In this document: piece after piece, positions 9,640-19,056 of the stretch
Position numbering within the stretch: position 1 is the first letter of the stretch
How the letters are laid out: every line of letters begins with the position of its first letter
Assembly (NCBI RefSeq): GCF_001956045.1
Contig: NZ_MRTH01000019.1
Location: 1-64,000 of the forward strand
DNA from: Paenibacillus sp. FSL H7-0331
GTDB taxonomy: Bacteria > Bacillota > Bacilli > Paenibacillales > NBRC-103111
DNA length: 64,000 bases
Direction: 5' to 3'
Program-made: the position numbers and the translations under genes
Notes under the pieces: generated by a model
The model's database searches: none
Seen by the model: only the letters and a program-made list of their open reading frames with translations
Told to the model about the DNA's origin: nothing

Positions 9640-9693
9640 ACATCACTTGTAATGGAGAGAGTTTTGTCTCCTGTATGTGCCTTACGAATCTCC

Positions 9694-9732
9694 AAAAAGC
9701 CACAATGCGATAATTCGCATTGTGGCTTTTTC
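9694..9732. terminator. Strong bidirectional terminator
   Basis: AAAAAGCCACAATGCG pairs with CGCATTGTGGCTTTTT around a 5-base loop, with A and T runs on both sides. It separates the lipoprotein gene from the convergent GntR-type regulator. Confidence 0.9.
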
Positions 9733-9777
9733 ATGTAGCAGGTCCTGCTGACAAATCAGGCTTTAATCGTGTGATAC

Positions 9778-10941
9778 TTATGATGGCCTTACCCCGGCGG
9801 TAGAATTCCGCAGTACCAATTGAGTCGGCAGCGTCAATTGCTTACGCTCCAGCAGCGGATTTTCAATGACAGACATGAGCAGCTGTGCAGCGGCTGCGCC
9901 GATTTCTTTATCCTGCTGGATGACGCAGCTGGGCGGGATACGAGAGAGCGTAGAATGCTCGTAATCGTCGAAAAATATGACGGACAGCTGTTCAGGTACC
10001 CTGATCCCAAGCTCCTCTGCCGCTTCGAGCACTGCAATTCCGCTGCTGTTCGTCGCCGCGAACACGGCGGTCACATCGGGATTCCGTTCCAAAAAAGACC
10101 GAACGAGAGATTTATGTTCAACGAAGGTGTCGCCTTGTTCAGCCTTCGGTGGATGTTCGCTAAACAACTCGATCAGACAGCGGTGATGGTCAATCGGAAT
10201 GTGATGCTGGGTCAGCGCTTTTTCAAAACCTGTCAAACGGTCTTCCAGACTCGTAGTTGACCGATTGTGCAGGGCGACGAACGCGAGGTTGGAATGACCG
10301 AGATCAATAAGGTGAGACGTCGCGTCATATGCACCGCCTACATTGTCCGAACAGACGCAATTCGTGTCGACCCCTCGCAAGTAACGGTCTATGACGACAA
10401 CCGGAAATTTATTCAATGTCAGTCGCAAAATATCTTCGCTATAGGATTCACCGTCAACCGGTATAATCATGAAGCCTCTGGCTCCCATCCTGGAGCATTC
10501 CTGCAGTAATTGCCGCTCTTTCTCCTGATCATTCCGTGTTGAACGGAACATGATGGGATATCCATGCTCGGACAGCAACTCTTCAGCTCCAGCCAAAATA
10601 TTTGCAGACAAAGAGCTTTGAATACTGGGGGTCAAAAAGACAATGGGCCTGAATGCACCTACTGCTCCCACCGCGCGTTCCTGAGGCATCGAGAGGTTAT
10701 CCTGATCAGCTACAGCCTGCGAAATGAAAGAGCCTTTACCCTGAATACGGTAAATCAGCCCTTCCTTAACCAAATCGGACAGTGCGTTTTTGACGGTGAA
10801 CCGGCTGACTCCGAACTGTTTGGCCAGCTCCGCTTCCGTGGGTAACCGATCATTTGCCTGCCATTTATTTTGATGAATATGTTCAAGGATGTAGTCTCTG
10901 ATTTGCGAGTACAGCGGAGCGCGTTTCGCTTCACGTATCAT
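9778..10941 (-). CDS. GntR/LacI-hybrid sugar regulator (AraR-like)
   Basis: A 387-aa transcription factor with an N-terminal GntR winged helix (about residues 5-70; LPTEAELAKQFGVSRFTVKNAL) joined to a LacI-type periplasmic-binding-like effector domain (about 100-375; GFMIIP, VVVIDRYLRG, VSVIFFDDY-like end). This is the architecture of AraR. The start at 10941 follows GGAGG at 9 bases; the ATG 12 codons upstream has no ribosome site. It is divergent from the GH38 mannosidase, so that gene is its likeliest target, with a mannoside or released sugar as effector. Confidence 0.85.
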   Translation of the reverse strand: MIREAKRAPLYSQIRDYILEHIHQNKWQANDRLPTEAELAKQFGVSRFTVKNALSDLVKEGLIYRIQGKGSFISQAVADQDNLSMPQERAVGAVGAFRPIVFLTPSIQSSLSANILAGAEELLSEHGYPIMFRSTRNDQEKERQLLQECSRMGARGFMIIPVDGESYSEDILRLTLNKFPVVVIDRYLRGVDTNCVCSDNVGGAYDATSHLIDLGHSNLAFVALHNRSTTSLEDRLTGFEKALTQHHIPIDHHRCLIELFSEHPPKAEQGDTFVEHKSLVRSFLERNPDVTAVFAATNSSGIAVLEAAEELGIRVPEQLSVIFFDDYEHSTLSRIPPSCVIQQDKEIGAAAAQLLMSVIENPLLERKQLTLPTQLVLRNSTAGVRPS

Positions 10942-11000
10942 AATGTAGGGCCTCCTCTGTCCAAAATATACATACACATCCTATCAAAAATAATACCAAT

Positions 11001-11130
11001 ATACAAATTTATTTTGTTGTATTTTTAGCAGTGAATAGCGAGTATATCTAATGTATGAGGTTAAAAAATAAATCTTTACAAGTATATTTGTTAGATTTAT
11101 ATTTAAGTTGTAATATATGTATATTTGTAT
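11001..11130. promoter_or_regulatory. Divergent control region with inverted ATACAAAT / ATTTGTAT boxes
   Basis: ATACAAAT at 11001-11008 and its exact reverse complement ATTTGTAT at 11123-11130 flank the AT-rich region between the GntR-type regulator and the mannosidase. The half-site resembles the ATTTGTA half of AraR operators. A further ATACAA/TTGTAT pair surrounds 11001-11022. The assignment is inference. Confidence 0.35.
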
Positions 11131-11168
11131 GTTTGGTATTTATGGATCATAACAATGGAGGGAATTAC

Positions 11169-14003
11169 ATGAAATCGATCGACGCCCGGCTCAGGAAGCT
11201 CCTTGGAAATGCGCCAAAAAGCTATTGGGAAGAAAAAATAAGCTCAAAACCAGGTTATTGGGGAGAACGGTTATTGTCGCAGCTGGTTTTTGCTCATGAA
11301 GTTTCTAAAGTGGAAGGACGCAAGTATGACGAACCGATTGAAGCAGCGCTGTCCTATGTAGAAGACCAAATCGCCGAAGAAGGCGTCATTGGCAAGCATA
11401 CAGCACAGCACGTTGAGAGCATGCTGAGCGAGCTTGCTGCTGTAGCGAAAAGTTACGATATCATCTGCGCTGCACACGCCCATATCGACATGAATTGGAT
11501 GTGGCCATGGGATGAAACGGTTTCTGTTACCATCGATACGTTCCGAACGATGCTGAATTTGCTGAACGAGTACCCCGATTTTACATTTTCTCAATCACAG
11601 GCGTCCATTTATCGAATCGTCGAGCAGTACGCACCGGATATGTTGGAGGAGATCAAAGAGCGTGTTAAGGAAGGGCGCTGGGAAGTGACCGCGTCGCACT
11701 GGGTGGAAGCAGACAAAAACATGCCGAACGGTGAAAGCCTGGCCCGGCATTTGCTTTATACAAAACGATATTTATCGCAGCTATTCGATATAGACCCGGA
11801 CAGTCTAAATCTCGATTTTGAGCCGGACACTTTCGGGCACAGCGTCAACGTGCCCGAAATATTGGCGAACGGCGGCGTTAAGTTTTACTACCACTGCCGT
11901 GGTAATGACGGACACATTGTATATCGCTGGCAAGCGCCTTCCGGTAAGTCGGTTATCGTTTATCGTGAGCCGACGTGGTATAACGATAGCGTACAGCCCA
12001 TTCTAGGATCGTATGTCCCGGAAATTTGCCGCCAAACCGGCTTGAAAACCTATTTGAACGTTTACGGTGTTGGCGATCACGGCGGCGGCCCGACGAGACG
12101 CGATTTGGAACGTATCATGGATATGAACGACTGGCCGATTTATCCTCAAATCCGCTTTGGCACCTTCAGTGAGTATTATAAGCTCGTCGAACCGATTGCC
12201 GATAAGCTGCCTGTCGTGACCGGTGAAATCAACTTCGTCTTTACTGGCTGTTATACATCACAGACAAGGATCAAGACAGCAAATCGGATCGGAGAAGCGA
12301 CGTTAAACGAAGCTGAAACGTTCAGCTCGGTGGCGGCGATTGCAACGGGGTCCGCATATCCGGGAGCGGCGTATGAGGAAGCTTGGAGAAATGTGCTGTT
12401 CAACCAGTTTCATGATATTCTTCCCGGCTCCGGTGTCATCGAAACCAGAGAGCATGCGCTCGGTCTGTTTCAAAATACGATGGCGATCGCGAGCACGAAC
12501 CGTAAGCTTGCGCTTGAAAGTATTGCCGCCACGATCGATACGTCACAATGGAGCGGACCTGAAGACAAGCTCACGGTGTCCGAAGGTGCAGGTGTCGGTT
12601 ATGGCACCCGCGAGTTCAAAATTACGCAAGTCGAACGCGGCCGCGGTAATACGCGAATCGTTCATTTCTTCAATCCCTCTGTATACGACCGCGAGGAGAC
12701 TGCTGAATTCGTACTTTGGGATTGGAATAGCCGAATTAAAACACTGATTGTCAGGGACAGCGAAGGCAGAGATACTGCACATCAAGTGATCGATGAAGGT
12801 TTTAACCCATATTGGGGACATCATTACATGCGGCTGCTCGTATATGCCAAAGCCTCGGCATGCGGTTATAGCACATACACCATTTCGGAGGGTGAAGGAT
12901 CGGTGAATCCTTTTCTGCCAACTGATCCGAGGGTGGAACGAGAGAATGAGTATGTGCTTGAAAACGACGTACTGCGGGTCACCTTTCATCCCGTCGATGC
13001 AACGGTCATATCGATGATCCAGAAAAAAACGGGTACACAAATGATAGATGCATCCCGTCCCGCTGGCTTGTTCCGTCTGATTCAGGAGGATACCGGAAAA
13101 GGGATGAGTGCTTGGTATATTGGTCGCTATATGAAGATCGAGAATGCGCATAGTAATGTGAAATTAAAAATGATCTCGGATGGCAGCATACGACAATCTT
13201 TGCAATACGAGCTCGAATGCGGCGCTTCCAATTTGAAAGTCATCGTATCGCTCGACCGGAATAATCCGCGTCTCGATTTTCAAGTAGAGTGCGATTGGCA
13301 CGAAATCGGCAAGTCGGGCATAAGCATTCCACAGTTGAACTTCCATTGGCCGCTTGCCTACGAAAGCGCGACTTATAAATATGATGTGCCGTTTGGTACG
13401 ATTCTGCGCAAGCCGCTTGACATGGACGTCCCGGGTAATAGCTGGGCGCTCGGCGTGCAAGATGCGGGCAAACCATCTGTCATGCTTGTGACGAACAACA
13501 AATACGGGTTTCGCGGGACGGACAATGCGTTGTCGGTTTCACTAATCCGCAGCTCTTATGCTCCTGACCCGTATCCGGAGTTTGGCAATCATCACCGTAT
13601 CAGCATTGGGGTATGCGTTGTGGAATCAGCCTGCGATCAAGAACTGATCGAAAACGCATACCGTTTCAATCATCCGTTCAACGTATTGTCGGGTACTCCG
13701 CATACAGGTACTCGGCCGCTTGACGGAAGTTTTTTGAAGCTGACGGAAGGCAAGGTGGTTGTAGCCGCTGTGAAAATGCCGGAGCAAGATACGGATAAAC
13801 GGTGGATCATCCGTGTTCACGAAACAGAGGGGCAGCGAACGACAGCAACGCTGCAGCTGTTCCAAGCCGTATCAGAAGCTTATTACGTAGATATGAACGA
13901 ACGCAAGGTAACCAACGATGGTTCGATTCAGGCTAGTGGCAAGACGGTTACATTCGAAGTACCAGCCTATTCGGTTGCATCGATTTGCCTGGAATTCGAA
14001 TAA
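11169..14003 (+). CDS. Alpha-mannosidase, glycoside hydrolase family 38
   Basis: A 944-aa cytoplasmic retaining alpha-mannosidase that removes terminal alpha-D-mannose from oligosaccharides. GH38 signatures are AHAHIDMNWMWPWDE (metal-binding HxHxD, about residue 105), ASHWVEADKNMPNGES, and the nucleophile region DFEPDTFGHS (Asp at about 222). FNQFHDILPGSG lies at about 410, and the beta-sandwich C-terminal half follows. No signal peptide is present. ATG 11169 follows GGAGGG at 7 bases; the longer frame upstream has no ribosome site. It is divergent from the AraR-like regulator and upstream of an operon containing a lyxose/mannose isomerase that could use the freed mannose. Confidence 0.92.
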   Translation: MKSIDARLRKLLGNAPKSYWEEKISSKPGYWGERLLSQLVFAHEVSKVEGRKYDEPIEAALSYVEDQIAEEGVIGKHTAQHVESMLSELAAVAKSYDIICAAHAHIDMNWMWPWDETVSVTIDTFRTMLNLLNEYPDFTFSQSQASIYRIVEQYAPDMLEEIKERVKEGRWEVTASHWVEADKNMPNGESLARHLLYTKRYLSQLFDIDPDSLNLDFEPDTFGHSVNVPEILANGGVKFYYHCRGNDGHIVYRWQAPSGKSVIVYREPTWYNDSVQPILGSYVPEICRQTGLKTYLNVYGVGDHGGGPTRRDLERIMDMNDWPIYPQIRFGTFSEYYKLVEPIADKLPVVTGEINFVFTGCYTSQTRIKTANRIGEATLNEAETFSSVAAIATGSAYPGAAYEEAWRNVLFNQFHDILPGSGVIETREHALGLFQNTMAIASTNRKLALESIAATIDTSQWSGPEDKLTVSEGAGVGYGTREFKITQVERGRGNTRIVHFFNPSVYDREETAEFVLWDWNSRIKTLIVRDSEGRDTAHQVIDEGFNPYWGHHYMRLLVYAKASACGYSTYTISEGEGSVNPFLPTDPRVERENEYVLENDVLRVTFHPVDATVISMIQKKTGTQMIDASRPAGLFRLIQEDTGKGMSAWYIGRYMKIENAHSNVKLKMISDGSIRQSLQYELECGASNLKVIVSLDRNNPRLDFQVECDWHEIGKSGISIPQLNFHWPLAYESATYKYDVPFGTILRKPLDMDVPGNSWALGVQDAGKPSVMLVTNNKYGFRGTDNALSVSLIRSSYAPDPYPEFGNHHRISIGVCVVESACDQELIENAYRFNHPFNVLSGTPHTGTRPLDGSFLKLTEGKVVVAAVKMPEQDTDKRWIIRVHETEGQRTTATLQLFQAVSEAYYVDMNERKVTNDGSIQASGKTVTFEVPAYSVASICLEFE

Positions 14004-14035
14004 TGTACGGGCATTAATTGATAGTGTTACTAATA

Positions 14036-14069
14036 GATCACCCTGATTCATTCTGGGTGATTTTTTTTC
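14036..14069 (+). terminator. Terminator after the mannosidase gene
   Basis: ATCACCC pairs with GGGTGAT, followed by a run of eight T, about 35 bases after the stop. It separates the mannosidase from the aldolase operon. Confidence 0.85.
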
Positions 14070-14077
14070 TGTAGACG

Positions 14078-14142
14078 AATGTTATAAAATGACGTATTAT
14101 AATGTTATAAATAAACATTTTAAGTTATAATCGAACTTAAAA
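14078..14142 (+). promoter_or_regulatory. Promoter and operator of the aldolase-DeoR operon
   Basis: TATAAT at 14126-14131 has TGTTAT 17 bases upstream at 14103-14108. The -10 box is enclosed by a perfect inverted repeat, TTTTAAGTT (14118-14126) and AACTTAAAA (14134-14142). Upstream, AATGTTATAAA occurs twice, at 14078 and 14101, 23 bases apart. An operator over the -10 box implies repression, most simply by the DeoR-family protein encoded at the end of the operon. Confidence 0.55.
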
Positions 14143-14177
14143 AATTTTAAACTATGATTTTAAGGGAGTGGATTTAA

Positions 14178-15014
14178 TTGTCGCTACAACTAAAACCAAG
14201 ATTAAATCGTATGTTCAGTGCGCAAGGAAAATGCTTTGATGTGGCTGTTGATCACGGTTTTTTTAACGAGTTTGGATTTTTGGCTGGAATTGAGAATATG
14301 AAGCAAGCGATCGCAACGATTGTGGAAGCAGGTCCCAATTGTATTCAACTTAGCATTGGGCAGGCTGGACATCTCCAATCGATCCCTGGCAGCCAGAAGC
14401 CTGGGCTCGTGCTTCGTACAGATGTGGCTAATATTTATGGAAGCGTGCTGCCGCGTTTCTTGTTTAGTGAGCTTATCGATAAGGCCATCGAGCATGCTGT
14501 TCGAATGGATGCGGTGTCGGTGTGTGTAAATCTTTTACTGCTGCCTAATCAGCCAGAGCTGCACTATCAATGCACTAAAAATGTTTCTTTACTAAAAACA
14601 GAATGTGAGAAATACGGTATGCCCCTGATGGTAGAGCCTTTGGTTATGGCGAGTCAAGCTGAGGGCGGTTATATGGTAGATGGTGATATTCACAAAATTA
14701 TGCCGCTTGTTCGCCAAGCTGTTGAATTAGGCGCGGATGTGATTAAAGCTGACCCTTGTGAACGTGTAGAAGAATATCACCGTGTCATTGAAGTTGCTTC
14801 CGGGATTCCAGTACTTGTTCGTGGCGGAGGAAGAGCCAGCGATGAGGAAATTATGAACCGTACCGTAGAATTGATGAAGCAAGGCGCTTCAGGAATTGTA
14901 TATGGCCGCAATGTCATTCAGCATCCGAATCCAGCGGGTATGACCAAAGCCCTGATGTCGATTGTCCACCACGGAGCCTCCGCAGAGCAGGCCCAGGCTT
15001 TATTAACTCAATAA
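14178..15014 (+). CDS. Class I aldolase, DeoC/FbaB/LsrF type
   Basis: A 278-aa TIM-barrel aldolase of the DhnA/LsrF group, which cleaves phosphorylated ketoses through a Schiff-base lysine. The N-terminal FDVAVDHGFF, the central MPLMVEPLVM strand and DVIKADP with Lys at residue 190 (candidate Schiff base) are visible. LVRGGGRASDEEI and the phosphate-site end SGIVYGRNVIQHPNP follow. The start is TTG, with GGGAG 9-10 bases upstream. As first gene of the operon, ahead of a kinase and an isomerase, it probably cleaves the phosphorylated ketose they produce. The exact sugar is not fixed by sequence. Confidence 0.8.
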   Translation: MSLQLKPRLNRMFSAQGKCFDVAVDHGFFNEFGFLAGIENMKQAIATIVEAGPNCIQLSIGQAGHLQSIPGSQKPGLVLRTDVANIYGSVLPRFLFSELIDKAIEHAVRMDAVSVCVNLLLLPNQPELHYQCTKNVSLLKTECEKYGMPLMVEPLVMASQAEGGYMVDGDIHKIMPLVRQAVELGADVIKADPCERVEEYHRVIEVASGIPVLVRGGGRASDEEIMNRTVELMKQGASGIVYGRNVIQHPNPAGMTKALMSIVHHGASAEQAQALLTQ

Positions 15015-15037
15015 CATTGAGAAGGAGATCATTGTAA

Positions 15038-16195
15038 ATGTCGAAAAAAATCATTCGCTTTGGGGTTATTGGCTGCGGTTTAATGGGGAAAGAATTTGCC
15101 AGCGCGGCAGCCCGTTGGTGTCATCTTACTAATGTTGATTTTGAACCAAGGATTGTGGCTGTATGCGATGCGAATTCTGTGGCGACGGAGTGGTTTCAGG
15201 ATAACATTTCAAGTGTGGAAGCCGCATACACCGACTATAAGGAGCTTCTCGCCAATCCTTCTGTAGATGCCATTTATTGCGCGGTTCCCCATCAGCTTCA
15301 TGCGACAATTTATATCGATATTATCGAGTCAGGCAAGCATTTATTGGGAGAAAAGCCGTTTGGTATTGATCAGCAAGCAAACCGACTTATTTTAGAAGCC
15401 ATTATTAATCATCCTGAGGTCATCGTTCGCTGCTCCTCTGAATTTCCTTTTTACCCGGGAGCTCAACAAATCTTTCAGTGGGTCCAAGACAATAAATTCG
15501 GTAAAATTATTGAAGTCGAAGCAGGCTTCTGGCATTCCAGCGATCTCGACCCAACAAAAGTGATTAACTGGAAAAGGCGAATCGCCACCAATGGCGAATA
15601 TGGATGTATGGGGGATTTAGGCATGCATGTCCTACACCTACCGATGCGTTATGGCTGGAAGCCGAAGTCTGTAAGTGCCTTATTGTCCAAAATCATACCG
15701 GAGCGACCGGACGGTAAAGGAAACATGGTGCCCTGCGAGACGTGGGACAATGCCATCCTTGCTTGTGAGGTGGAGCTTGAAAACCAACAGTTTCCTATGA
15801 TTCTCTCCACCAAGCGGATTGCCCCGGGTCATGCGAATACGTGGTTTATCCGGATAACAGGTACGGATTTCTCTGCAGAATTTACAACGAAAAATCCTAA
15901 GCAGGTAGCTTCCTTACCGTATACACCAGGTGGTGCTCAAGCATGGCATGTAGTAGATGCTCCCTATAAATCAGCGTATGGCACAATAACCGGAGGTATC
16001 TTTGAGTTCGGCTTCTCGGATTCAATTCTCCAAATGTGGGCAGCTTTTTGTGACGAGCTGGCGCATGGAAAGGATACACAGCAGCCTTTCTACTGTGCAA
16101 CTCCAGAAGAGGCAGCAGACAGCCATAAGATTTTTACAGCTGCATTGGAATCAAACCGGACAGGGCAAACGATATCGATTGACTGGAGGGATTAG
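15038..16195 (+). CDS. Gfo/Idh/MocA-family oxidoreductase
   Basis: A 385-aa NAD(P)-dependent sugar or polyol dehydrogenase. The N-terminal Rossmann motif GVIGCGLMGKEF lies at about residues 8-19, the family EKPFGID at about 106, and the C-terminal alpha/beta substrate domain includes CMGDLGMHVLHLP. AAGGAG lies upstream, the preceding stop is 24 bases away, and the kinase starts 3 bases after its stop, so it is cotranscribed. It probably oxidises a sugar or derivative feeding the isomerase, kinase and aldolase; the substrate is unknown. Confidence 0.85.
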   Translation: MSKKIIRFGVIGCGLMGKEFASAAARWCHLTNVDFEPRIVAVCDANSVATEWFQDNISSVEAAYTDYKELLANPSVDAIYCAVPHQLHATIYIDIIESGKHLLGEKPFGIDQQANRLILEAIINHPEVIVRCSSEFPFYPGAQQIFQWVQDNKFGKIIEVEAGFWHSSDLDPTKVINWKRRIATNGEYGCMGDLGMHVLHLPMRYGWKPKSVSALLSKIIPERPDGKGNMVPCETWDNAILACEVELENQQFPMILSTKRIAPGHANTWFIRITGTDFSAEFTTKNPKQVASLPYTPGGAQAWHVVDAPYKSAYGTITGGIFEFGFSDSILQMWAAFCDELAHGKDTQQPFYCATPEEAADSHKIFTAALESNRTGQTISIDWRD

Positions 16196-16197
16196 CT

Positions 16198-17427
16198 TTG
16201 AGTGGCAACGAAGCAGAAGTGATCGTCGCGGGGCACATCTGTCTGGATATCATACCGACTATCTACGAGAAGCAGGCTGGAATGGAGGCTTTGCTGGTTC
16301 CTGGTAAACTGGTGGATATAGGTCCTGCCGTCATTTCAACAGGAGGTGCTGTCTCCAATACGGGAATTGCGCTTCATCGGCTGGGCAGCAAGGTGAAATT
16401 AATGGGCAAAATCGGTAAAGATCAGTTCGGTGATGCTATTCTAAACCTACTGAGACAGCATAGTTCGACATTAGTCGATGGTATGATTGTATCACCTGAC
16501 GAGCATAGCTCTTATTCTATCGTGATTAGCCCTCCACACATAGACCGGACCTTCCTGCACTCAACAGGAGCTAACGATACGTATTCAGCTTCAGACCTAA
16601 CTTCTGAACAACTCCAGAGTGCACGCTTGTTTCATTTTGGCTACCCTCCTTTAATGCGCAGGATGTATGAAAATGATGGTGCTGAATTGGCCTTATTGCT
16701 CAAGAAGGTCAAGGATAGCGGGTTGACCGTATCGCTTGATTTGGCTAAGCCTGATCCTGAGTCCGATGCGGGTAAAGCCGATTGGCGTGCTATATTTACA
16801 AAAGCACTTCCTTATGTCGATGTGTTTCTGCCGAGCTTTGAGGAAATTCTTTATATGCTGCGTCCTGATTATTACGAACAGTTTCGGCAAGAATCTCTGT
16901 CAGGGGATCTTTTACCCTTTGCGAGTGGAGCTCTTCTATCTGAAATTTCGGAGCAATTGTTGGAGATGGGTGCTGCTATCGTAGTGCTGAAGCTTGGCGA
17001 GTATGGCTTGTATGTACGAACAACGTCCAATGAAAGTCGGCTGTTGACTATGGGACGCTGCTCACCCGCTCAAGAACATCTCGTCAATTGGACGAATAGT
17101 GAGTTGATAACTTCTTGTTATAAGGTGGATGTTGTGGGGACTACAGGTGCCGGCGATTGTACGATTGCAGGATTTTTACATGGCCTGATGAGGGGTTTAA
17201 CTTTAGATGATACACTACATACCGCTGTCGGTGTCGGTGCGTGTAATGTTGAACAGGCAGATGCTACAAGTGGAATTCCGGATGGATCCGTTTTGTGGAG
17301 TCGAATCAGCAGTGGTTGGACAAAGCGTGAAATGAAGCTTAATTTGCATAATTGGAGCAACAATGAGGATGACCTTTGGGTTGGACCTCATCACAAATCT
17401 GTGGAGAAGGGCAGGGATCATCTATGA
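16198..17427 (+). CDS. PfkB-family carbohydrate kinase
   Basis: A 409-aa sugar kinase of the ribokinase/PfkB family. The N-terminal GGAVSNTGIALHRLGSKV gives the first PfkB signature, and GTTGAGDCTIAGFLHGL at about residue 315 contains the catalytic Asp and anion hole of the second. It is longer than typical members (about 320 aa), with extra sequence at about 225-300 and a C-terminal tail. The TTG start has GGAGG within the end of the preceding gene. Its stop overlaps the ATG of the isomerase gene as ATGA, so the two are translationally coupled. It probably phosphorylates the ketose made by the isomerase. Confidence 0.85.
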   Translation: MSGNEAEVIVAGHICLDIIPTIYEKQAGMEALLVPGKLVDIGPAVISTGGAVSNTGIALHRLGSKVKLMGKIGKDQFGDAILNLLRQHSSTLVDGMIVSPDEHSSYSIVISPPHIDRTFLHSTGANDTYSASDLTSEQLQSARLFHFGYPPLMRRMYENDGAELALLLKKVKDSGLTVSLDLAKPDPESDAGKADWRAIFTKALPYVDVFLPSFEEILYMLRPDYYEQFRQESLSGDLLPFASGALLSEISEQLLEMGAAIVVLKLGEYGLYVRTTSNESRLLTMGRCSPAQEHLVNWTNSELITSCYKVDVVGTTGAGDCTIAGFLHGLMRGLTLDDTLHTAVGVGACNVEQADATSGIPDGSVLWSRISSGWTKREMKLNLHNWSNNEDDLWVGPHHKSVEKGRDHL

Positions 17428-17972
17428 AACGAAGTGAGTTTGGTAAAGCGCAGGAGCGTGCTGCCGCGATGTTGAAGTCTAGCGGTATTGCATTAACGAA
17501 AGAGGAGCAGGAGCATATTGAAGTCGCGGGTTTTGGACTTGGCGAGCTTGACATTCAAGGCTTGGAGCTCATTACTTATGTGAATAATGACCGCTACTGC
17601 GCTAAAGAATTAGTATTGTTCCCACGCCAGACGTGCCCAGAGCATATACACCCACCAGTTGGCGATGATCCTGGCAAAATGGAAACCTTTCGCTGCCGCT
17701 CAGGAAAAGTATTCCTGTATGTCGAGGGTGCAGTTGCGGCAAACATCCAGTCGACGATTCCGCCAGGAAGCGAGCCTTATTACACCGTGTTTCATGAGAT
17801 CGAATTACTTCCCGGTGAACAATATACGATAGCTCCTGGTACTAAGCATTGGTTTCAATCGGGCGACTTGGGTGCGATTGTCTCCGAATTTTCCAGCACT
17901 AGCCGTGATGAGTATGATATCTTTACAGACCCCCGTATCGAACGGATACCAATCGTTACGGAAGATGAATAA
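17424..17972 (+). CDS. D-lyxose/D-mannose ketol-isomerase (cupin)
   Basis: A 182-aa cupin matching the D-lyxose isomerase family (B. subtilis YdaE and the E. coli O157 sugar isomerase), which interconverts D-lyxose/D-xylulose and D-mannose/D-fructose with a divalent metal. The four ligands are visible: CPEHIHPP (two His), GKMETFRC (Glu) and GTKHWFQ (His). The ATG overlaps the kinase stop codon. With an alpha-mannosidase upstream, mannose to fructose is an attractive use, but lyxose or a related sugar is equally consistent. Confidence 0.85.
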   Translation: MKRSEFGKAQERAAAMLKSSGIALTKEEQEHIEVAGFGLGELDIQGLELITYVNNDRYCAKELVLFPRQTCPEHIHPPVGDDPGKMETFRCRSGKVFLYVEGAVAANIQSTIPPGSEPYYTVFHEIELLPGEQYTIAPGTKHWFQSGDLGAIVSEFSSTSRDEYDIFTDPRIERIPIVTEDE

Positions 17973-17986
17973 GAGGATATCACCCC

Positions 17987-19009
17987 ATGATTCTATACGG
18001 AAAAAGCTGGTCGAGACGCGAACTCGAAGCACGTGTAGGCAAAATTGAACAAATCGCTGGTATTAAACGGTTCAAAGGCATAGAGGGAAATGAAATGGGT
18101 GTTGAGCAGATTCAGGTACGAACGGGAGCGGGCTTGACCTATTATGTAACCCCATCCAAGGGCTTGGACATCTCTCTAGCTGAATTCCATGGAGTGCCGA
18201 TTAGCTGGCAATCTCCCAATGGGGATGCTCATCCCGCTTTATATGACGCTGCGGACAATGGCTGGCTTCGAACAGCATCCGGTGGTTTGCTTATGACCTG
18301 CGGATTGATGCAAGTAGGCTCATCTGGTAAGGATGATGGGGAAAGCCTTGGTTTGCATGGTCGAATCCACCATACGATAGCAAAGCAGGTCGCGGCTGTA
18401 AGCAGCTGGTCTGATGACGAAATGGATATGAACATTTCTGGCGAGCTGGAAGAAACCTCGATCTTTGGAGGGTGTCTTCGCTTATCGCGCCAAATTAGCA
18501 GTCGTCTCGGGAAGAACGAAATATTCATTCAGGACGAAGTACGCAATATGGGCTTTCAGCGCTGTCCGCATATGATCCTCTACCATTTCAATTTCGGATT
18601 TCCATTGTTAAGCGAAGAAACAGAAATCCATTTCAAGGATACCTATGTGCAAGCGCGAGAAAACGGTAATTCGATTCATGGCTATAAGGAGTGGCACGCT
18701 CCGGATGCAAATTATCAAGAACGAGTCTATTATCACGAATTGCAAGGCGAACCGGAAGTGCAAATTATCAATCACCATTTCCCTTTTCATAACGGGGATG
18801 CTAAGGTACAGGCTACGCTTCAATGGTCATCAGACACCTTACCGAAGCTTGTTCAATGGAAAATGCCAGGAGCTGGAACCCATGTGCTTGGCATAGAGCC
18901 TGCTAACTGCCATGTGGAAGGCCGTCATAAAGCGCGTGAGCAAGGAACTCTTGTCTTTCTGGAGCCCGGTGAGACAGTGAAATATAGCTTAAGGTTGCTC
19001 CTGACCTAA
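17987..19009 (+). CDS. DUF4432 aldose-epimerase-like protein
   Basis: A 340-aa member of the DUF4432 galactose-mutarotase-like superfamily. Family features are TPSKGLDISLAEFHG near 46, GGLLMTCGLMQVG near 96, LGLHGRIHHT near 120 and the closing GIEPANCHVEGR. Related proteins sit in sugar operons and are presumed epimerases or mutarotases. It lies 14 bases after the isomerase and is clearly in the same operon. The activity is inferred only. Confidence 0.78.
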   Translation: MILYGKSWSRRELEARVGKIEQIAGIKRFKGIEGNEMGVEQIQVRTGAGLTYYVTPSKGLDISLAEFHGVPISWQSPNGDAHPALYDAADNGWLRTASGGLLMTCGLMQVGSSGKDDGESLGLHGRIHHTIAKQVAAVSSWSDDEMDMNISGELEETSIFGGCLRLSRQISSRLGKNEIFIQDEVRNMGFQRCPHMILYHFNFGFPLLSEETEIHFKDTYVQARENGNSIHGYKEWHAPDANYQERVYYHELQGEPEVQIINHHFPFHNGDAKVQATLQWSSDTLPKLVQWKMPGAGTHVLGIEPANCHVEGRHKAREQGTLVFLEPGETVKYSLRLLLT

Positions 19010-19056
19010 GTTCCGTGGATAATAGAGGGATTGAAGAAAAGTAACGGGGGTTCACC

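Noticed and set aside
12543..13151. Minus-strand frame of 202 codons inside the mannosidase gene
   Set aside because: It is a shadow of the GH38 gene with no ribosome site or domain.
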